64,000 nucleotides of DNA, taken from Hymenobacter wooponensis (GTDB taxonomy: Bacteria > Bacteroidota > Bacteroidia > Cytophagales > Hymenobacteraceae). Where the stretch lies: positions 496,001 through 560,000 of the forward strand of contig NZ_SRKZ01000001.1 in NCBI RefSeq assembly GCF_004745865.1. The letters are read 5' to 3'. This document shows, in pieces, positions 24,810 through 35,100 of the stretch. The notes beneath the pieces are model-generated. The model saw only the letters and a list, made by a program, of their open reading frames with translations. It was not told the origin of the DNA and did no database searches. How positions within the stretch are numbered: the first letter of the stretch is position 1; each line of letters begins with the position of its first letter. Both the position numbers and the translations under genes were made by a program.

Positions 24810-26012
24810 ATGAACATTCACGAGTATCAGGGCAAAGACATTCTGAAGCGCTACGGCGTACGCGTGCAGGAAGGCATCGTGGCCGATACGGCTGAGGAAG
24901 CCGTAGAAGCTGCCAAGAAGCTGAACGCCGAAACCGGTACTAGCTGGTACGTTATCAAAGCCCAGATTCATGCCGGCGGACGCGGCAAAGGGGGCGGGGT
25001 GAAACTCGCCAAAAACCTGGAGCAGGTACAGGAAATTGCTGGCCAGATCATTGGCATGCAGCTCGTTACCAAGCAGACCGGCGCCGAAGGCCGTAAAGTG
25101 CACAAAGTACTGGTAGCCCAGGACGTGTACTACCCCGGCGAGTCGGAAACCAAGGAATTCTACATGAGCGTGCTGCTGGACCGTACCACCGGCCAGAACG
25201 TTATCATCTACACCACCGAGGGCGGCATGGACATCGAAGAGGTGGCCGAGTCGCACCCCGACAAGATCCTGAAGGAGCACGTTGATCCTCGCGTAGGCCT
25301 CCGCCCCTTCCAGGCAGCTAAAATCGCTTTCAACCTGGGCCTGACCGGCGCAGCGCAGAAAGAGATGGTGAAGTTCGTAATGGCTCTGTACAAAGCCTAC
25401 GACGAAACCGACTCCAGCATGTTCGAAATCAACCCCGTGTTGAAGACCTCGGACAACAAGATCCTGGCCGTTGACGCCAAAGTAACCCTCGACGAAAACG
25501 CTCTCTACCGTCACAAAGACTTCGTAGAGCTGCGCGACACCAACGAGGAAGATCCCTTGGAAGTAGAAGCTTCAGCCTCGAACCTGAACTATGTAAAGCT
25601 CGACGGCAACGTGGGCTGCATGGTGAACGGTGCTGGTCTGGCTATGGCTACCATGGACATCATCAAGCTGTCGGGTGGCGAGCCTGCCAACTTCCTCGAC
25701 GTAGGGGGTGGAGCTAACGCCCAGACCGTAGAAGCTGGCTTCCGCATCATCCTGAAGGACCCGAACGTGAAAGCCATCCTCATCAACATCTTCGGCGGCA
25801 TCGTGCGGTGCGACCGGGTTGCTAACGGTGTGGTAGAGGCCTACAAAAACATCGGCGACATTCGTGTGCCAATCATCGTTCGTCTGCAGGGCACCAACGC
25901 GGAGGAAGGTGCTCGTATCATCGACGAGAGCGGCCTGAAAGTGTACTCGGCGGTTCTGCTGAAAGACGCTGCTGAGAAAGTAAAAGAAGTGCTGGCTGCT
26001 CAAGGCATCTAA
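24810..26012 (+). CDS. sucC: Succinyl-CoA synthetase (ADP-forming) beta subunit
   Basis: 400 aa, full length. [37 protein letters not shown] (nucleotide-binding ATP-grasp), [26 protein letters not shown] (metal site), [14 protein letters not shown], and the C-terminal CoA-ligase part with [53 protein letters not shown] and [14 protein letters not shown]. With SucD it makes succinate and ATP from succinyl-CoA in the TCA cycle. sucD is not next to it in this window, as is usual in this group. Confidence 0.97.
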   Translation: MNIHEYQGKDILKRYGVRVQEGIVADTAEEAVEAAKKLNAETGTSWYVIKAQIHAGGRGKGGGVKLAKNLEQVQEIAGQIIGMQLVTKQTGAEGRKVHKVLVAQDVYYPGESETKEFYMSVLLDRTTGQNVIIYTTEGGMDIEEVAESHPDKILKEHVDPRVGLRPFQAAKIAFNLGLTGAAQKEMVKFVMALYKAYDETDSSMFEINPVLKTSDNKILAVDAKVTLDENALYRHKDFVELRDTNEEDPLEVEASASNLNYVKLDGNVGCMVNGAGLAMATMDIIKLSGGEPANFLDVGGGANAQTVEAGFRIILKDPNVKAILINIFGGIVRCDRVANGVVEAYKNIGDIRVPIIVRLQGTNAEEGARIIDESGLKVYSAVLLKDAAEKVKEVLAAQGI

Positions 26013-26023
26013 GCATTTCGCGC

Positions 26024-26069
26024 AAATGCAACGGCCCATCTGGTTCTCACCAGATGGGCCGTTGCATTT
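26024..26069. terminator. Strong bidirectional terminator between sucC and the second ohr gene
   Basis: AAATGCAACGGCCCATCTGG pairs perfectly with CCAGATGGGCCGTTGCATTT over a six-base loop. Confidence 0.92.
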
Positions 26070-26103
26070 ACTATCATGCCTAACGGGCTAATACGCTAAG
26101 TGC

Positions 26104-26595
26104 CTACTGCACGCCACCATTGGCAGCAACGCCAGCATTTTCTTCAGCCTCTACGGGGATAGCCTCGCCTTGCACGCGCAGTTCTACCTCCATGTTGCCG
26201 CGGGTACCCACTGAGTAAGGGCAGATTTTGTGCGCCTGCTTCACCATATCGATGGTTTTGTCGCGGTCGAAGGCTTTCAAATCAACATCTAGAATTGCTG
26301 ATAAGCCGTAGGCCTCCCCTTCCTGGAACAACGATACCGAACATTTCACTTCGGTTTGCGGGTCGAGCTTGTCACCAGCGCGTTGCGCAATTACAAGCAG
26401 AGCTTGCTGAAAGCAAGAAGAATAGCCGGCCGCAAAAAGCTCCTCAGGGTTAGTAGCGCCTTTTTTACCGCCCAGTCCTTCGGGAACCGACATATCTAGG
26501 TCGATGATACCAGTTGCGGAACGTACGTGGCCGCTGCGGCCGCCAATAGCCGTAGCATCAGCTGTATATAGGGTCTTTTTTTCGGTGCTTGCCAT
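26104..26595 (-). CDS. Second organic hydroperoxide resistance (Ohr/OsmC-family) protein
   Basis: 163 aa. ATNPEELFAAGYSSCFQQAL gives Cys61 and HKICPYSVGTRGN gives Cys125, exactly the spacing of the Ohr at 16785, but the rest has diverged (N-terminal MASTEKKTLYTADATA and an acidic C-terminal tail). It likely reduces organic peroxides too. Unlike the first it has no linked ohrR and is transcribed alone. Confidence 0.92.
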   Translation of the reverse strand: MASTEKKTLYTADATAIGGRSGHVRSATGIIDLDMSVPEGLGGKKGATNPEELFAAGYSSCFQQALLVIAQRAGDKLDPQTEVKCSVSLFQEGEAYGLSAILDVDLKAFDRDKTIDMVKQAHKICPYSVGTRGNMEVELRVQGEAIPVEAEENAGVAANGGVQ

Positions 26596-26745
26596 AGAAG
26601 AGTAAGTTCAGAGTGTGATGGTATCTTCCGTTAACTGTGCTGAGGCGCCGAAGGTTACTCCTCAACAGTATAGGATTTTGCTGAAAATGCGGTTTACGGT
26701 TTGGCTGCGCAGTATTTTCTATCTAGTTTTGCCACCCACTAACCG

Positions 26746-26817
26746 GGTCGCGTAGTACAACGGATAGTATGGGAGTCTCCGAAGCTCTTGATCTAGGTTC
26801 GATTCCTAGCGCGACCA
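26746..26817 (+). tRNA. tRNA-Arg (anticodon CCG)
   Basis: 72 nt. Acceptor GGTCGCG/CGCGACC with discriminator A; D-stem GTAC/GTAT; anticodon stem GGAGT/GCTCT with loop CTCCGAA giving CCG; T-stem CTAGG/CCTAG with loop TTCGATT. CCA is not encoded. It reads CGG codons. Confidence 0.92.
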
Positions 26818-26819
26818 CT

Positions 26820-26854
26820 AAAGCCCTCATTGTTAACTACAATGAGGGCTTTTA
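26820..26854 (+). terminator. Intrinsic terminator of tRNA-Arg
   Basis: AAGCCCTCATTGT pairs with ACAATGAGGGCTT over a short loop, followed by TTT. Confidence 0.85.
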
Positions 26855-26919
26855 ACTTTTCATTGGGATACTGTTCGGGGCGTGCAGTATGCTGCCTAGG
26901 CCACTTGTTTATCGCTAAG

Positions 26920-27609
26920 ATGAATCATCATCTTTTAGACAACCCCATTTGGAATGCCCTGTGCACCGGCAATCTCTCCTTATCCATTGGCGATAAATTG
27001 GCGCGGGTTATGCCGCGCGATATGGGAGCTTTTGCGGGGCTAGCCGAGTACTCCCCAGAAGCCTTCAGCCGCTTACACGCGCTTTCGCCAAGTGGTGCCC
27101 CAACGGTGCTGTTCACGCCAGAGCCACTTGTTATACCAGTTGGCTGGAAGCTGCACTTGCACAAAGAACTATTGCAACTGGTATATCCGTTAGCAGAGGC
27201 CCCGCCTGTTGACAATACTGGCCTAGTGGCCTTGCAGGAGACGGACGTACCCGCCATGCAGGCACTTACAGCCCTCACCAACCCTGGGCCTTTTCTAGCC
27301 CGCACCATCGCCTTTGGCGGATACTTCGGCATTTTTCAGCATAGGCAGCTGGTGGCTATGGCTGGGCAGCGGCTGCAGCCCTCACCCTACACTGAAATCA
27401 GTGCGGTATGCACTCACCCCGAATACCTCGGCCGCGGATATGCCCGGCAGCTGGTGCAACACCAGGTGAGGTATATTCTAGCGGCGGGCAACACGCCTTT
27501 CCTGCATGTGTTCGAGGATAACAGCCGGGCCTACGCCCTATACCAGCAGCTCGGCTTCCGCCTCCGTAAGCAGTTGCACGTGTACGTGCTCGAAAAGCAA
27601 GAGCACTAG
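26920..27609 (+). CDS. GNAT-family N-acetyltransferase
   Basis: 229 aa from the ATG at 26920 (MNHHLLDNPIWNAL); upstream codons in the same frame overlap the tRNA terminator and are not plausible. The N-terminal half (to about 120) is a FR47-like domain. The acetyl-CoA site is ISAVCTHPEYLGRGYARQLV, the (R/Q)xxGx(G/A) loop being YLGRGYA, and FLHVFEDNSRAYALYQQLGF is the conserved C-terminal strand-helix. Substrate unknown. Confidence 0.9.
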   Translation: MNHHLLDNPIWNALCTGNLSLSIGDKLARVMPRDMGAFAGLAEYSPEAFSRLHALSPSGAPTVLFTPEPLVIPVGWKLHLHKELLQLVYPLAEAPPVDNTGLVALQETDVPAMQALTALTNPGPFLARTIAFGGYFGIFQHRQLVAMAGQRLQPSPYTEISAVCTHPEYLGRGYARQLVQHQVRYILAAGNTPFLHVFEDNSRAYALYQQLGFRLRKQLHVYVLEKQEH

Positions 27610-27620
27610 CGGCTTCTTCC

Positions 27621-27854
27621 CTATTTCTCAACGTGAAGCCTGTTACCAGTATCAAAGCTGGCTTGGCAAGCTTCTGACTGCCGTCTAGGCGCTGCACTAA
27701 ATAAGGGCCAAAACGCCGCCGAGTAAATGGAGCCGGTTGGCTGGGACACTTGAACTGGCATAGAGGGCTGCTCAGCAGGCACAACTACTTCACTCTCCAT
27801 ACTCAGTAGTGGCCTAGCGGCCTGGCCACTAACTTTTGTGAGCCACTTAAGCAT
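27621..27854 (-). CDS. Possible small protein, uncertain
   Basis: 77-aa open frame MLKWLTKVSGQAARPLLSM...GNRLHVEK on the strand opposite its neighbours. No signal peptide, helix or known motif, modest coding character. A TACCTTGA octamer about 40 bp upstream is a poor promoter match. It may be spurious. Confidence 0.3.
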   Translation of the reverse strand: MLKWLTKVSGQAARPLLSMESEVVVPAEQPSMPVQVSQPTGSIYSAAFWPLFSAAPRRQSEACQASFDTGNRLHVEK

Positions 27855-28196
27855 TGCCCTAACGAACAGACCCAACTCTCAATCTTCCTTCAAGGTATGG
27901 TCTAATGGTATGCCTTTAAAAGTACGCGGGCGGCAAGCCACAAGTGCGACACTCAGAAAGGCGCAGTTCTCAATTTAGGTCTGGCAATATGCCGTCTGAG
28001 TTGGTTTTTTTGATACCCCTAGCTAATTACTTAGGGGCTTTGGCAGTATATACAGCCAATCACTTTATCTATATTATTATATTTAAAATAAAATACTTAC
28101 TATTATACTATTGTCTTGATGGTTCTCCGCAAGCGGCTTATTAGCATTCAGCTTATTAAGTCTAAGTCTTTTCTCTCACTTATTGATTGCCTTGGT
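27855..28196. other. Intergenic, becoming very AT-rich
   Basis: Nothing convincing in 27855-28196. The last 130 bp is strongly AT-rich and probably carries the promoter for the gene at 28197. Confidence 0.5.
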
Positions 28197-28700
28197 ATGA
28201 AACATCAACTACTTCTGGTAGCAGTTGCCATTTCGGGAGCAGTAGTAGGTCGCCTGACAAGTCTGCCACCGAACATTGTTGGAACAGCTCAAGCAGCAAC
28301 CCCTCAGCAGACCCCGCCAAGAGGGCCGAGGTATCCGGGTGGAACAGGGCATGATAAGCCAGCAGCCAAGGAGAAAGCAAAGGGTGAGGCCAAGCGATAC
28401 CAAACCAAAAACCCTCCCTCAGAAAATAGCCCTAAAGCGTATCTTATCAGCCGCAAAGTCATTGATTCAGTTCTACACCAGCCTGGGTGCATTGGGTTAA
28501 GAATTTACCCTGCCTATGTAAATTCACAACAGCCGTATGAGCCCAGTTTGATTGTGGTTGGCGTGGCCAGAAAGGGTAAAACAGGTTACCAAGACCAAGT
28601 AGGCACGTATCAGGATAATAAAACAGCAGTTTTGCGTGAGTATATTGTTGGGCAAACGGACGACCGGTGCCCTTCAAGCTGCGACGGTACAGAATACTAA
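28197..28700 (+). CDS. Secreted or periplasmic protein of unknown function
   Basis: 167 aa from the ATG at 28197 (MKHQLLLVAVAISGAVVGRL); an upstream ATG at 28116 gives an unlikely extension. A signal peptide or anchor covers the first 25 residues. A Pro/Gly/Lys-rich linker (to about 75) is followed by a compact domain SRKVIDSVLHQPGCIGLRIY...SLIVVGVARKG with four Cys (near 99, and 158-162 region DRCPSSCDG), which could pair outside the cytoplasm. No recognised family. It precedes the membrane protein/kinase genes by 36 bp. Confidence 0.65.
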   Translation: MKHQLLLVAVAISGAVVGRLTSLPPNIVGTAQAATPQQTPPRGPRYPGGTGHDKPAAKEKAKGEAKRYQTKNPPSENSPKAYLISRKVIDSVLHQPGCIGLRIYPAYVNSQQPYEPSLIVVGVARKGKTGYQDQVGTYQDNKTAVLREYIVGQTDDRCPSSCDGTEY

Positions 28701-28736
28701 CTGTTAGTAATGTATGTCTTCGGACCCACTTGAGGT

Positions 28737-29567
28737 ATGAGCCACTGGTCTGACGACTTAAACAGCTTCAATCGTGCGCTAGAGGCGGCGCCACTGCTAC
28801 CCTTTGCCTGCGCCTGGGTACGGCGGAAGCATATCCCCTACGCGTTCCAACCCGTCTACTACTTTGTTGGCTTCAAGGTCCTGCTTTACTTTCTTAATGC
28901 ACTGAGTCGGTTTGCGTTTCACAACGACGTATACCTGTATCATCTGGCCACGGTGGTGCTGGTAGTGACGCTGGCCCAAGCGTACCGCCGCCTGCTCTCT
29001 GAGCGCTACCATACGCTTATTCTGGTTGGGGTTTCCCTATTTGGCATTGTGGCCGTGCTTGACGCCGTTTGGCTAGATGGGCTATTCACGGATGTAAATT
29101 CCTACTCACAAGCCGCAGGATGTGCTTTACTGGTGCTGCTTGCCATTCTACAGGTTACCCGACTAACAAGCATCATCCATGAGCAACCTTTAGAAAAGCG
29201 GCCCGAGTTTTTTCTGAGCCTCGCCGTTCTGGCCTATTGTTCATGTTCCGTTGTCAGCTACTTAGCTATCAATATCGTGTATAACATGGATTATAGCATT
29301 GATACGATGGTCAGGTTCGATAGAATAATTACCAGCCCCGATATGGTGCTGGTAGCTATACAAATGGGACTGTTGGCCCGGATGTTCTGCTTTTTCCCTT
29401 TAGATGCCCCGCCCATGCGCGCGTTGCCCGCGTGGCTTCACTACAGCCGCTGGCAGCCCCGGCCTTTCCATTTGCTAGGCCAGTCGTTAGGTACGCCGAG
29501 TAGCCCCAAACGCCACACGTTGCCCGAGGCAGTACCGCAGCCGTTGAGCCTTCCCGCTGAAGATTAG
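28737..29567 (+). CDS. Multi-span membrane protein, possible sensor partner of the next kinase
   Basis: 276 aa with about six to seven hydrophobic helices (YYFVGFKVLLYFLNALSRF; YLYHLATVVLVVTLAQAY; LILVGVSLFGIVAVLDAVWL; AAGCALLVLLAILQVTRL; FFLSLAVLAYCSCSVVSYLA; MVLVAIQMGLLARMFCFF). The tail is Pro-rich and cytoplasmic-looking. I do not recognise the family. The 5' end is 36 bp after the 28197 gene and the sensor kinase begins 58 bp downstream. Since that kinase has only one membrane helix and no sensor domain, this protein may be its membrane receptor. Confidence 0.7.
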   Translation: MSHWSDDLNSFNRALEAAPLLPFACAWVRRKHIPYAFQPVYYFVGFKVLLYFLNALSRFAFHNDVYLYHLATVVLVVTLAQAYRRLLSERYHTLILVGVSLFGIVAVLDAVWLDGLFTDVNSYSQAAGCALLVLLAILQVTRLTSIIHEQPLEKRPEFFLSLAVLAYCSCSVVSYLAINIVYNMDYSIDTMVRFDRIITSPDMVLVAIQMGLLARMFCFFPLDAPPMRALPAWLHYSRWQPRPFHLLGQSLGTPSSPKRHTLPEAVPQPLSLPAED

Positions 29568-29625
29568 TAGCCAGGAGCAAGACGTTCGGCAAACCTCTTT
29601 TTACTCGCCAAGCCAGTAGCCAGCT

Positions 29626-30651
29626 ATGCCTGTTCTATTGAAGATGCTTCTGCTGATTGGGCCACTCCTACTGCTGCTGGCGTTGGCTATTGTCGTTATT
29701 CTGGTGCGAGGCCAGCACCGGCAACTTAAGCAGGAGCGTGAAAAGCAACAGCTATTGGCCCAGCAAAACGAGGTGCTGGAGCAACAGGTAGCGGCTCGCA
29801 CGGCCGAGATTGTGGCCCAGCGCAACAACCTGGAGCAAGCGCTGGTGGAGCTTCGGAATACCCAAACGCAGTTGGTACAGCGAGAAAAGATGGCCTCGTT
29901 GGGAGAGCTCACGGCTGGCATTGCCCACGAGATTCAAAACCCACTCAACTTCGTCAACAACTTCGCGGAAGTATCCGGCGAGCTAATTAGTGAGCTAGAA
30001 GCCGAGCAGCAGTTGGCCAGCCGCTCAGCAGCGGAAACCGAGCTGGTGACTGATTTAAAGCAGAACCTGTTGAAAATTACCCAGCATGGGCACCGGGCCG
30101 CCGCCATCGTACGGGGCATGCTGGAGCATAGCCGCGCTAGTACCGGCCAGCGCCAACCCACCGACCTGAACCTGCTCGCCGAAGAGTACCTCCAACTGGC
30201 CTACCAAAGCCTCCGGGCCAAAAACAAAACCTTTAACCTAACCCTCACTACTCACCTCGACCCCACTCTGGAGCCGGTGGAAGCCGTGCCTCAGGAAATT
30301 GGGCGAGTACTACTCAACCTGATTACCAACGCTTTTTACGCCGTGCAACAGCGTCAGAAGCACGAACTCAGCGAGTACCAGCCAGAGGTAACCATCACAA
30401 CGCTGGCAAGTCTGGGCAAAGCGGTGCTGAAGATTTACGACAATGGCATAGGCATATCGGAGACTATTCAGCAGAAAATCTTTCAGCCCTTCTTCACCAC
30501 TAAACCCACCGGCGAAGGCACAGGCCTAGGCCTCTCCTTGAGCTACGATATCATCACCAAAGGGCACGGCGGTACGCTCACGGTACGCTCAGAAGAGGGC
30601 CACTTCACGGAGTTTGTCATCAGCCTGCCTTACGCGGTGCCGACACCCTAA
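29626..30651 (+). CDS. Sensor histidine kinase with one membrane helix (sibling 1)
   Basis: 341 aa. Helix at about 8-28, coiled coil of Glu/Gln/Arg heptads to about 85 (QREKQQLLAQQNEVLEQQ), HisKA His101 in [20 protein letters not shown], and a HATPase domain with [14 protein letters not shown] (N-box), IYDNGIGISETIQQKIFQPF (G1, F-box) and [15 protein letters not shown] (G2). There is no sensor domain. It is very close in sequence, including at DNA level near the C-terminus, to the kinases at 36698 and 39184. A response regulator is not adjacent but the receivers at 35274-36717 belong to the same neighbourhood. Confidence 0.92.
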   Translation: MPVLLKMLLLIGPLLLLLALAIVVILVRGQHRQLKQEREKQQLLAQQNEVLEQQVAARTAEIVAQRNNLEQALVELRNTQTQLVQREKMASLGELTAGIAHEIQNPLNFVNNFAEVSGELISELEAEQQLASRSAAETELVTDLKQNLLKITQHGHRAAAIVRGMLEHSRASTGQRQPTDLNLLAEEYLQLAYQSLRAKNKTFNLTLTTHLDPTLEPVEAVPQEIGRVLLNLITNAFYAVQQRQKHELSEYQPEVTITTLASLGKAVLKIYDNGIGISETIQQKIFQPFFTTKPTGEGTGLGLSLSYDIITKGHGGTLTVRSEEGHFTEFVISLPYAVPTP

Positions 30652-30780
30652 TGATGTTCTAACCATAGCTAGTTATTCACGGCCAGAATTTTATTGCGAT
30701 TAAAACTAGTGCTTATCTGGATATAAAAATTTTTATCTTTATTTTTACTTTACACATATAATAAGCCAGCACAAGCCCAT

Positions 30781-31010
30781 TGTTGCACCCCAATGCGCCC
30801 TCACTTTGGCGTTGCAAATGCGGCTTACGGATGGCGGTGAACGGAGGCCGGTAGGAAGTGCTCTACCGGAGGCGAGTTGCGGAGTTAATGGCTTAGCAAC
30901 GGAGGAAGAATGAGCAACTAGCTCGCGAGCAGGTGTATTGTATTACTAGACAGTTGGTGGGTTGCCTCTCGGAAACCTACCTGTAGGCTTCCGGGGCGTT
31001 GAGCCGTGGG
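30781..31010. other. GC-rich hairpin-dense intergenic region (possible structured RNA)
   Basis: In the 409-bp gap 30652-31060 an AT-rich promoter-like stretch (30700-30775) is followed by successive possible stems: TTGC/GCAA (30783-30815), CCGGTAG/CTACCGG, GTTGC/GCAAC, GCTCGCGAGC, and CGGAAACCTAC/GTAGGCTTCCG. CGGAGG occurs three times (30842, 30867, 30900), each beside a hairpin. No coding ORF. It is upstream of the YitT gene and could be its leader or a free sRNA; no known riboswitch class was recognised. Confidence 0.4.
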
Positions 31011-31060
31011 GCTGCCGTTCTGCTTGGCGGGGGTGTATTACCCTTATTTGACTGATTACG

Positions 31061-32050
31061 ATGCTGATCGAGCAGCTAATTCCGCCGCGACTCCGGAGCC
31101 GGAAGTTCGCTCGCCCTGTACTTACTCCGCCCCCGGATACTGCGCCCACGGAAGATCCTACCAACTATCCGCTGCTGTATCGGCTGTCGTTTCAGTGGGC
31201 GCGCAACTCATTGGTGCAGGGGGCGCTTATGCTGGCTGGGGTCTGTTCGGCGGCTTTTGGCCTGAAGGCATTTCTGCTGCCCAACGAGTTTATTGATGGC
31301 GGTGTAACGGGCATTTCCATGCTTGTTAGCCACGTCACGGGCATCTCGTTGTCTATTTTGATCGTGGTGATTAACATCCCGTTCATTGTGCTTGGCTACT
31401 TTCAGATGAGCCGGGAATTTGCCGTGAAGACGCTGCTGACCATTCTGCTGCTAGCCGTGGCACTGCTGGTAGTGTCGTTTCCGCCTCTCACCCAGGATAA
31501 GCTGCTGATTGCTGTGTTTGGCGGGTTCTTTTTAGGCGCGGGCATTGGCCTAGCAATGCGAGGCGGAGCCGTACTCGATGGCACAGAAATCCTGGCAGTC
31601 TATATCAGCCGGAAGCTGCCGGGCTCCATCGGCGACATCATTCTGGTTATCAATATTATCATCTTCGGGGTAGCGGCCTGGGTACTCTCCGTCGAAACGG
31701 CCCTGTACTCGATACTGGCGTACTTGTCGGCGGCCAAAACCGTCGATTTTGTGGTGTCGGGCATTGAAGAATACACCGGGCTAACCATCATTTCGGCGCA
31801 CAGCGAAGCCATCCGGCAGCTGATTACTGACAAGCTCCGGCGTGGGGCCACGGTGTATGAGTGCACGCGCGGGTTTGGCTCGCACGGGCACCAGCACATG
31901 CGCATGGAAACGATTTACACCGTAGTGACGCGGCTGGAGGTGCTGGCCATCACCGGCGAAGTGCACAAGATTGACCCCCACGCCTTTATCGTCATGCAAA
32001 GCGTGAGCGACATTCGAGGAGGCCTGATCAAAAAACGACCGCTCCATTAG
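31061..32050 (+). CDS. YitT-family membrane protein with DUF2179 tail
   Basis: 329 aa. An N-terminal Pro-rich cytoplasmic segment of about 50 residues is followed by five membrane helices with the family features SLVQGALMLAGVCSAAFGLK, FLLPNEFIDGGVTGISMLVS, VLDGTEILAVYISRKLPGS. The C-terminal 90 residues (ITDKLRRGATVYECTRGFGS...VVTRLEVLAITGEVHKIDP) are a DUF2179 domain, a PII-like fold. Function of YitT proteins is unknown in general. The tail likely binds a small ligand, which fits the nucleotide signalling next door. Confidence 0.9.
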   Translation: MLIEQLIPPRLRSRKFARPVLTPPPDTAPTEDPTNYPLLYRLSFQWARNSLVQGALMLAGVCSAAFGLKAFLLPNEFIDGGVTGISMLVSHVTGISLSILIVVINIPFIVLGYFQMSREFAVKTLLTILLLAVALLVVSFPPLTQDKLLIAVFGGFFLGAGIGLAMRGGAVLDGTEILAVYISRKLPGSIGDIILVINIIIFGVAAWVLSVETALYSILAYLSAAKTVDFVVSGIEEYTGLTIISAHSEAIRQLITDKLRRGATVYECTRGFGSHGHQHMRMETIYTVVTRLEVLAITGEVHKIDPHAFIVMQSVSDIRGGLIKKRPLH

Positions 32051-32112
32051 GCCTACTGCTCGGCAAGGCGGCCACCGTTCTGCTGTTACACACCTATCCC
32101 TTCTTCTCTATC

Positions 32113-35100
32113 ATGGAAACCTGGCAGCACTTTCTGGGCATTCGCTCGCGCGAGGTAAAATCCGTGTGGCTGTTTTTCCTGCACAACTTCCTTCTGGGCA
32201 TTGGCACCGTGCTGGTGTACGTGGCCGCTACTGTGCTTTTGCTTGAGCACGAGCCCGCCCGAAATCTACCCCTGGCCTACGGCCTAAGCGCCCTGGCCAT
32301 GATTGGGGCCGGGAAGCTGTACGCGTATTTCGAGCACCGGCTGGCCCTCACTTCTCTGGCCGTGCGCACTCTGCTGGTAGTCGTGGGCTTTGCTGGGCTG
32401 ATGGGCGTGCTGCTGATGGGCGGGCGCACCGTGGGCACTGCCATTGCCCTAATGGTGGTGTACCGCCTGATTTACCTGCTCACGCACCTGGAATTTTGGG
32501 GCGTGTCGGCGGTGGTGTTTAACGTACGCCAGGGCCGGCGGCTCTTCAGCGTCATCAGCTCCGGCGACTTACCCGCTAAGGCTCTGGGTGCCCTGCTGGC
32601 CATCTTCGTGCACGCCCAGACCGATTTACGAATGCTGGTGCTCCTAGCTTTAGTTGCCTACCTGGGTGCCTTACTGGTGCAGTACCTCACGTTTAGCACG
32701 CATGTGGTGGAGGCTAGGCCAGTACCCCCGCGCCCCCACCAGAAGGTGCACTCCCCCCTATTGCGCCGACTATTGGGCAGCAACCCGCTCCTCCTGACCA
32801 TGGGCCTGAGTGCACTAGCCATAACGGCCGTAGCCACGGGAGTAGAGTACCTGTTTTTCATTCAGGTAAAGGCGAAGCTCCTAGACCAGAGCAGCCTGCT
32901 GACCTACCTTGGCAGCGTGTTGGCCTGCTCGTATCTGCTGGCTACGCTGGGCAAGCTGCTGCTCACTCGCCACGGCCTCGATGCGCTAGGCCTGCCCCGC
33001 ACTCTTCTGCTATTGCCGGTACTTACGCTGGGTGGCCTAGCCCTGCTGGGCGGGCTCCAGCTCACCCAGTTTGGTCCTGGCAGCTATCTGGTGTACTTGT
33101 GCGGGCTGTATCTGGGGCTAGAAGTGATGCGGAGGGCCGTGTTTGAGCCAGTGTTCCTGGTACTGTTTCAGCCCCTTGCGCCTCAACAGCGGCTACGCGG
33201 ACACACCTTGGTAAAGAGCTTCTATGAGCCGCTGGGCATGGGCCTCACAGGCCTGCTGCTCAGTGCCCTGCCCGAGTCGCCAGCCTTAGGCAAGGGCCTG
33301 CTCTTCCTCTGGATGGCGCTGCTGCTGCTGGGGGCTATAGTAATGCTCCGGCGCACGCACGGGCACTATTTGGCGGTACTGCAAACGGTGCTCGCGCGCC
33401 GCTTCCCGGCCACCGTAGATGCGGGCGCCGCCCCAGCCACGAGTTGGCTGACTACAGACTTGCTCCGAGTTAGGGAAGAACTAGACAGCCGCGAGGCGCA
33501 ACTGGCCTCGGAGCCTGGCTTTGAGGAGGCCGCTACCTCAGCCGGCCTTGGCACGGAGGCTAGGCCACTCACCAGCCAGTCTGAGTTGCATCACCCCGAT
33601 CTGGTAGTGCGGCAAACGGCCATCTGGAATCGACTGTCGGTGGACCCTGGGCACGCGCCAGCCCTGGCTAGTTTGCTGGACCTGGCAACTGCCGACGAGC
33701 CCCAGGCCCGGCGCGCAGCTCTTATGCTCATTCAGTTTCTGCCGGCCGCGCAACAGGTCACCCTTATCCATACGTGCCTGCGCAGCACCGATCCAGCCCT
33801 GATGAAAGCGGCCATTGAGGCCGTACCCCAAGCTCCCACGCCGGAAGTAATCAAGCTGCTTATTGCCCTGGTGAAGGAAAAGGCCCTGCGGAAGTCGGCG
33901 GCGGAGGGCCTAATGCGGCTGGGTGCAGCCGCCCTTCCCACTCTGGAGAAAACCCTGCATCACGAAAAGGACTACGCCATGCTGCGGCGCCTTGCGGCTA
34001 TTTGTGCCCACCTGGCCACGCCCGCCAGCCGGCGCGTGCTGGTTACGCTGGCCCAGCAGGCCCACCTCCGGCGTCGGTCGGCGGCGTTGCAGGCCCTGAG
34101 CAGCTTCCCAGCAGTGCAAGCAGAAGCCCCGCTGTTTCAGAACCTGATGCAGAAGGAAATGCGCCTGGCGCAGCAACTCCTGCACGGCATGCTGGGAGCC
34201 AACGTAGAGTTGCGTACCTGCCTCAGGTATGAGCTTATCAAAGTGCAGCAGCGCCTGTTTAGCCTCCTGCTCCAGCTCTACGACCGGCAACCCATTCTCG
34301 ACGCCCAGCGCAGCATTGCCCGCACTAGCCACGAGCGCCAAGCCAACGCCCTCGAAATGCTCGAGAATCTGGTTCCTAGGCCACTCTACCAGGGCCTGCA
34401 GGCTCTCGTTGACGTGGGCCGGCTAACCAAGAAAGTGCAGGTGTTTGATGGGCTGCTGGGCCCTATTCCTCCTGAGTCGATTGTTGCCACTATTCTGGAG
34501 CGTGGCGACGAGGTGTTTTCGCCCTGGACGATAAGTGTGGCGCTGCGCCAGTGGCAGCCCACGCCCGCTACCGTGTCGTGGCTGCAAACCTACCTGAACG
34601 CCCCCAACTCTTTGGTGCGCGAGAGTGCCGAGGATGTGCTGCAGCTCCTGCCCGCCCGCTACCCCGCCGTGTATGAACACTGGACGGTGCTGTACCCATC
34701 CTCAGAAGCGCTAAACAGCCCTCCCCTGCCCCTCACCCACGTTTCCACCATCGACCGGCTGCTGCTGCTCAAGAACACGGCCTTGTTTGCCGAAACCGTG
34801 GAGAACGTGCTCAGCAACATTGTGCCCATCATGCAGGAAATGAAGTTTCAGGACGGAGACTGCATTTTTAGCAAGGGCGACATTGGCACCTCCCTCTACA
34901 TCATTTACGATGGGGAAGTGTCCATTATGAACGAGGAGCACCACCTGGCCACCTTCCGCACCGGTGACTTCTTTGGCGAACTGGCGCTGCTGGATGCCGA
35001 GCCCCGCTCTGCCGCGGCCGTGGCCCGCGGCGAGGTAACGGCCTTCCGCCTCGACCAAGAAGATTTCTATGATGTGATGGAAGAATGCTCAGAAGTGCTC

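Noticed and set aside
30781..31010. Group II intron domain V or rnpB
   Set aside because: The hairpins do not match the consensus of either and no reverse transcriptase is present.
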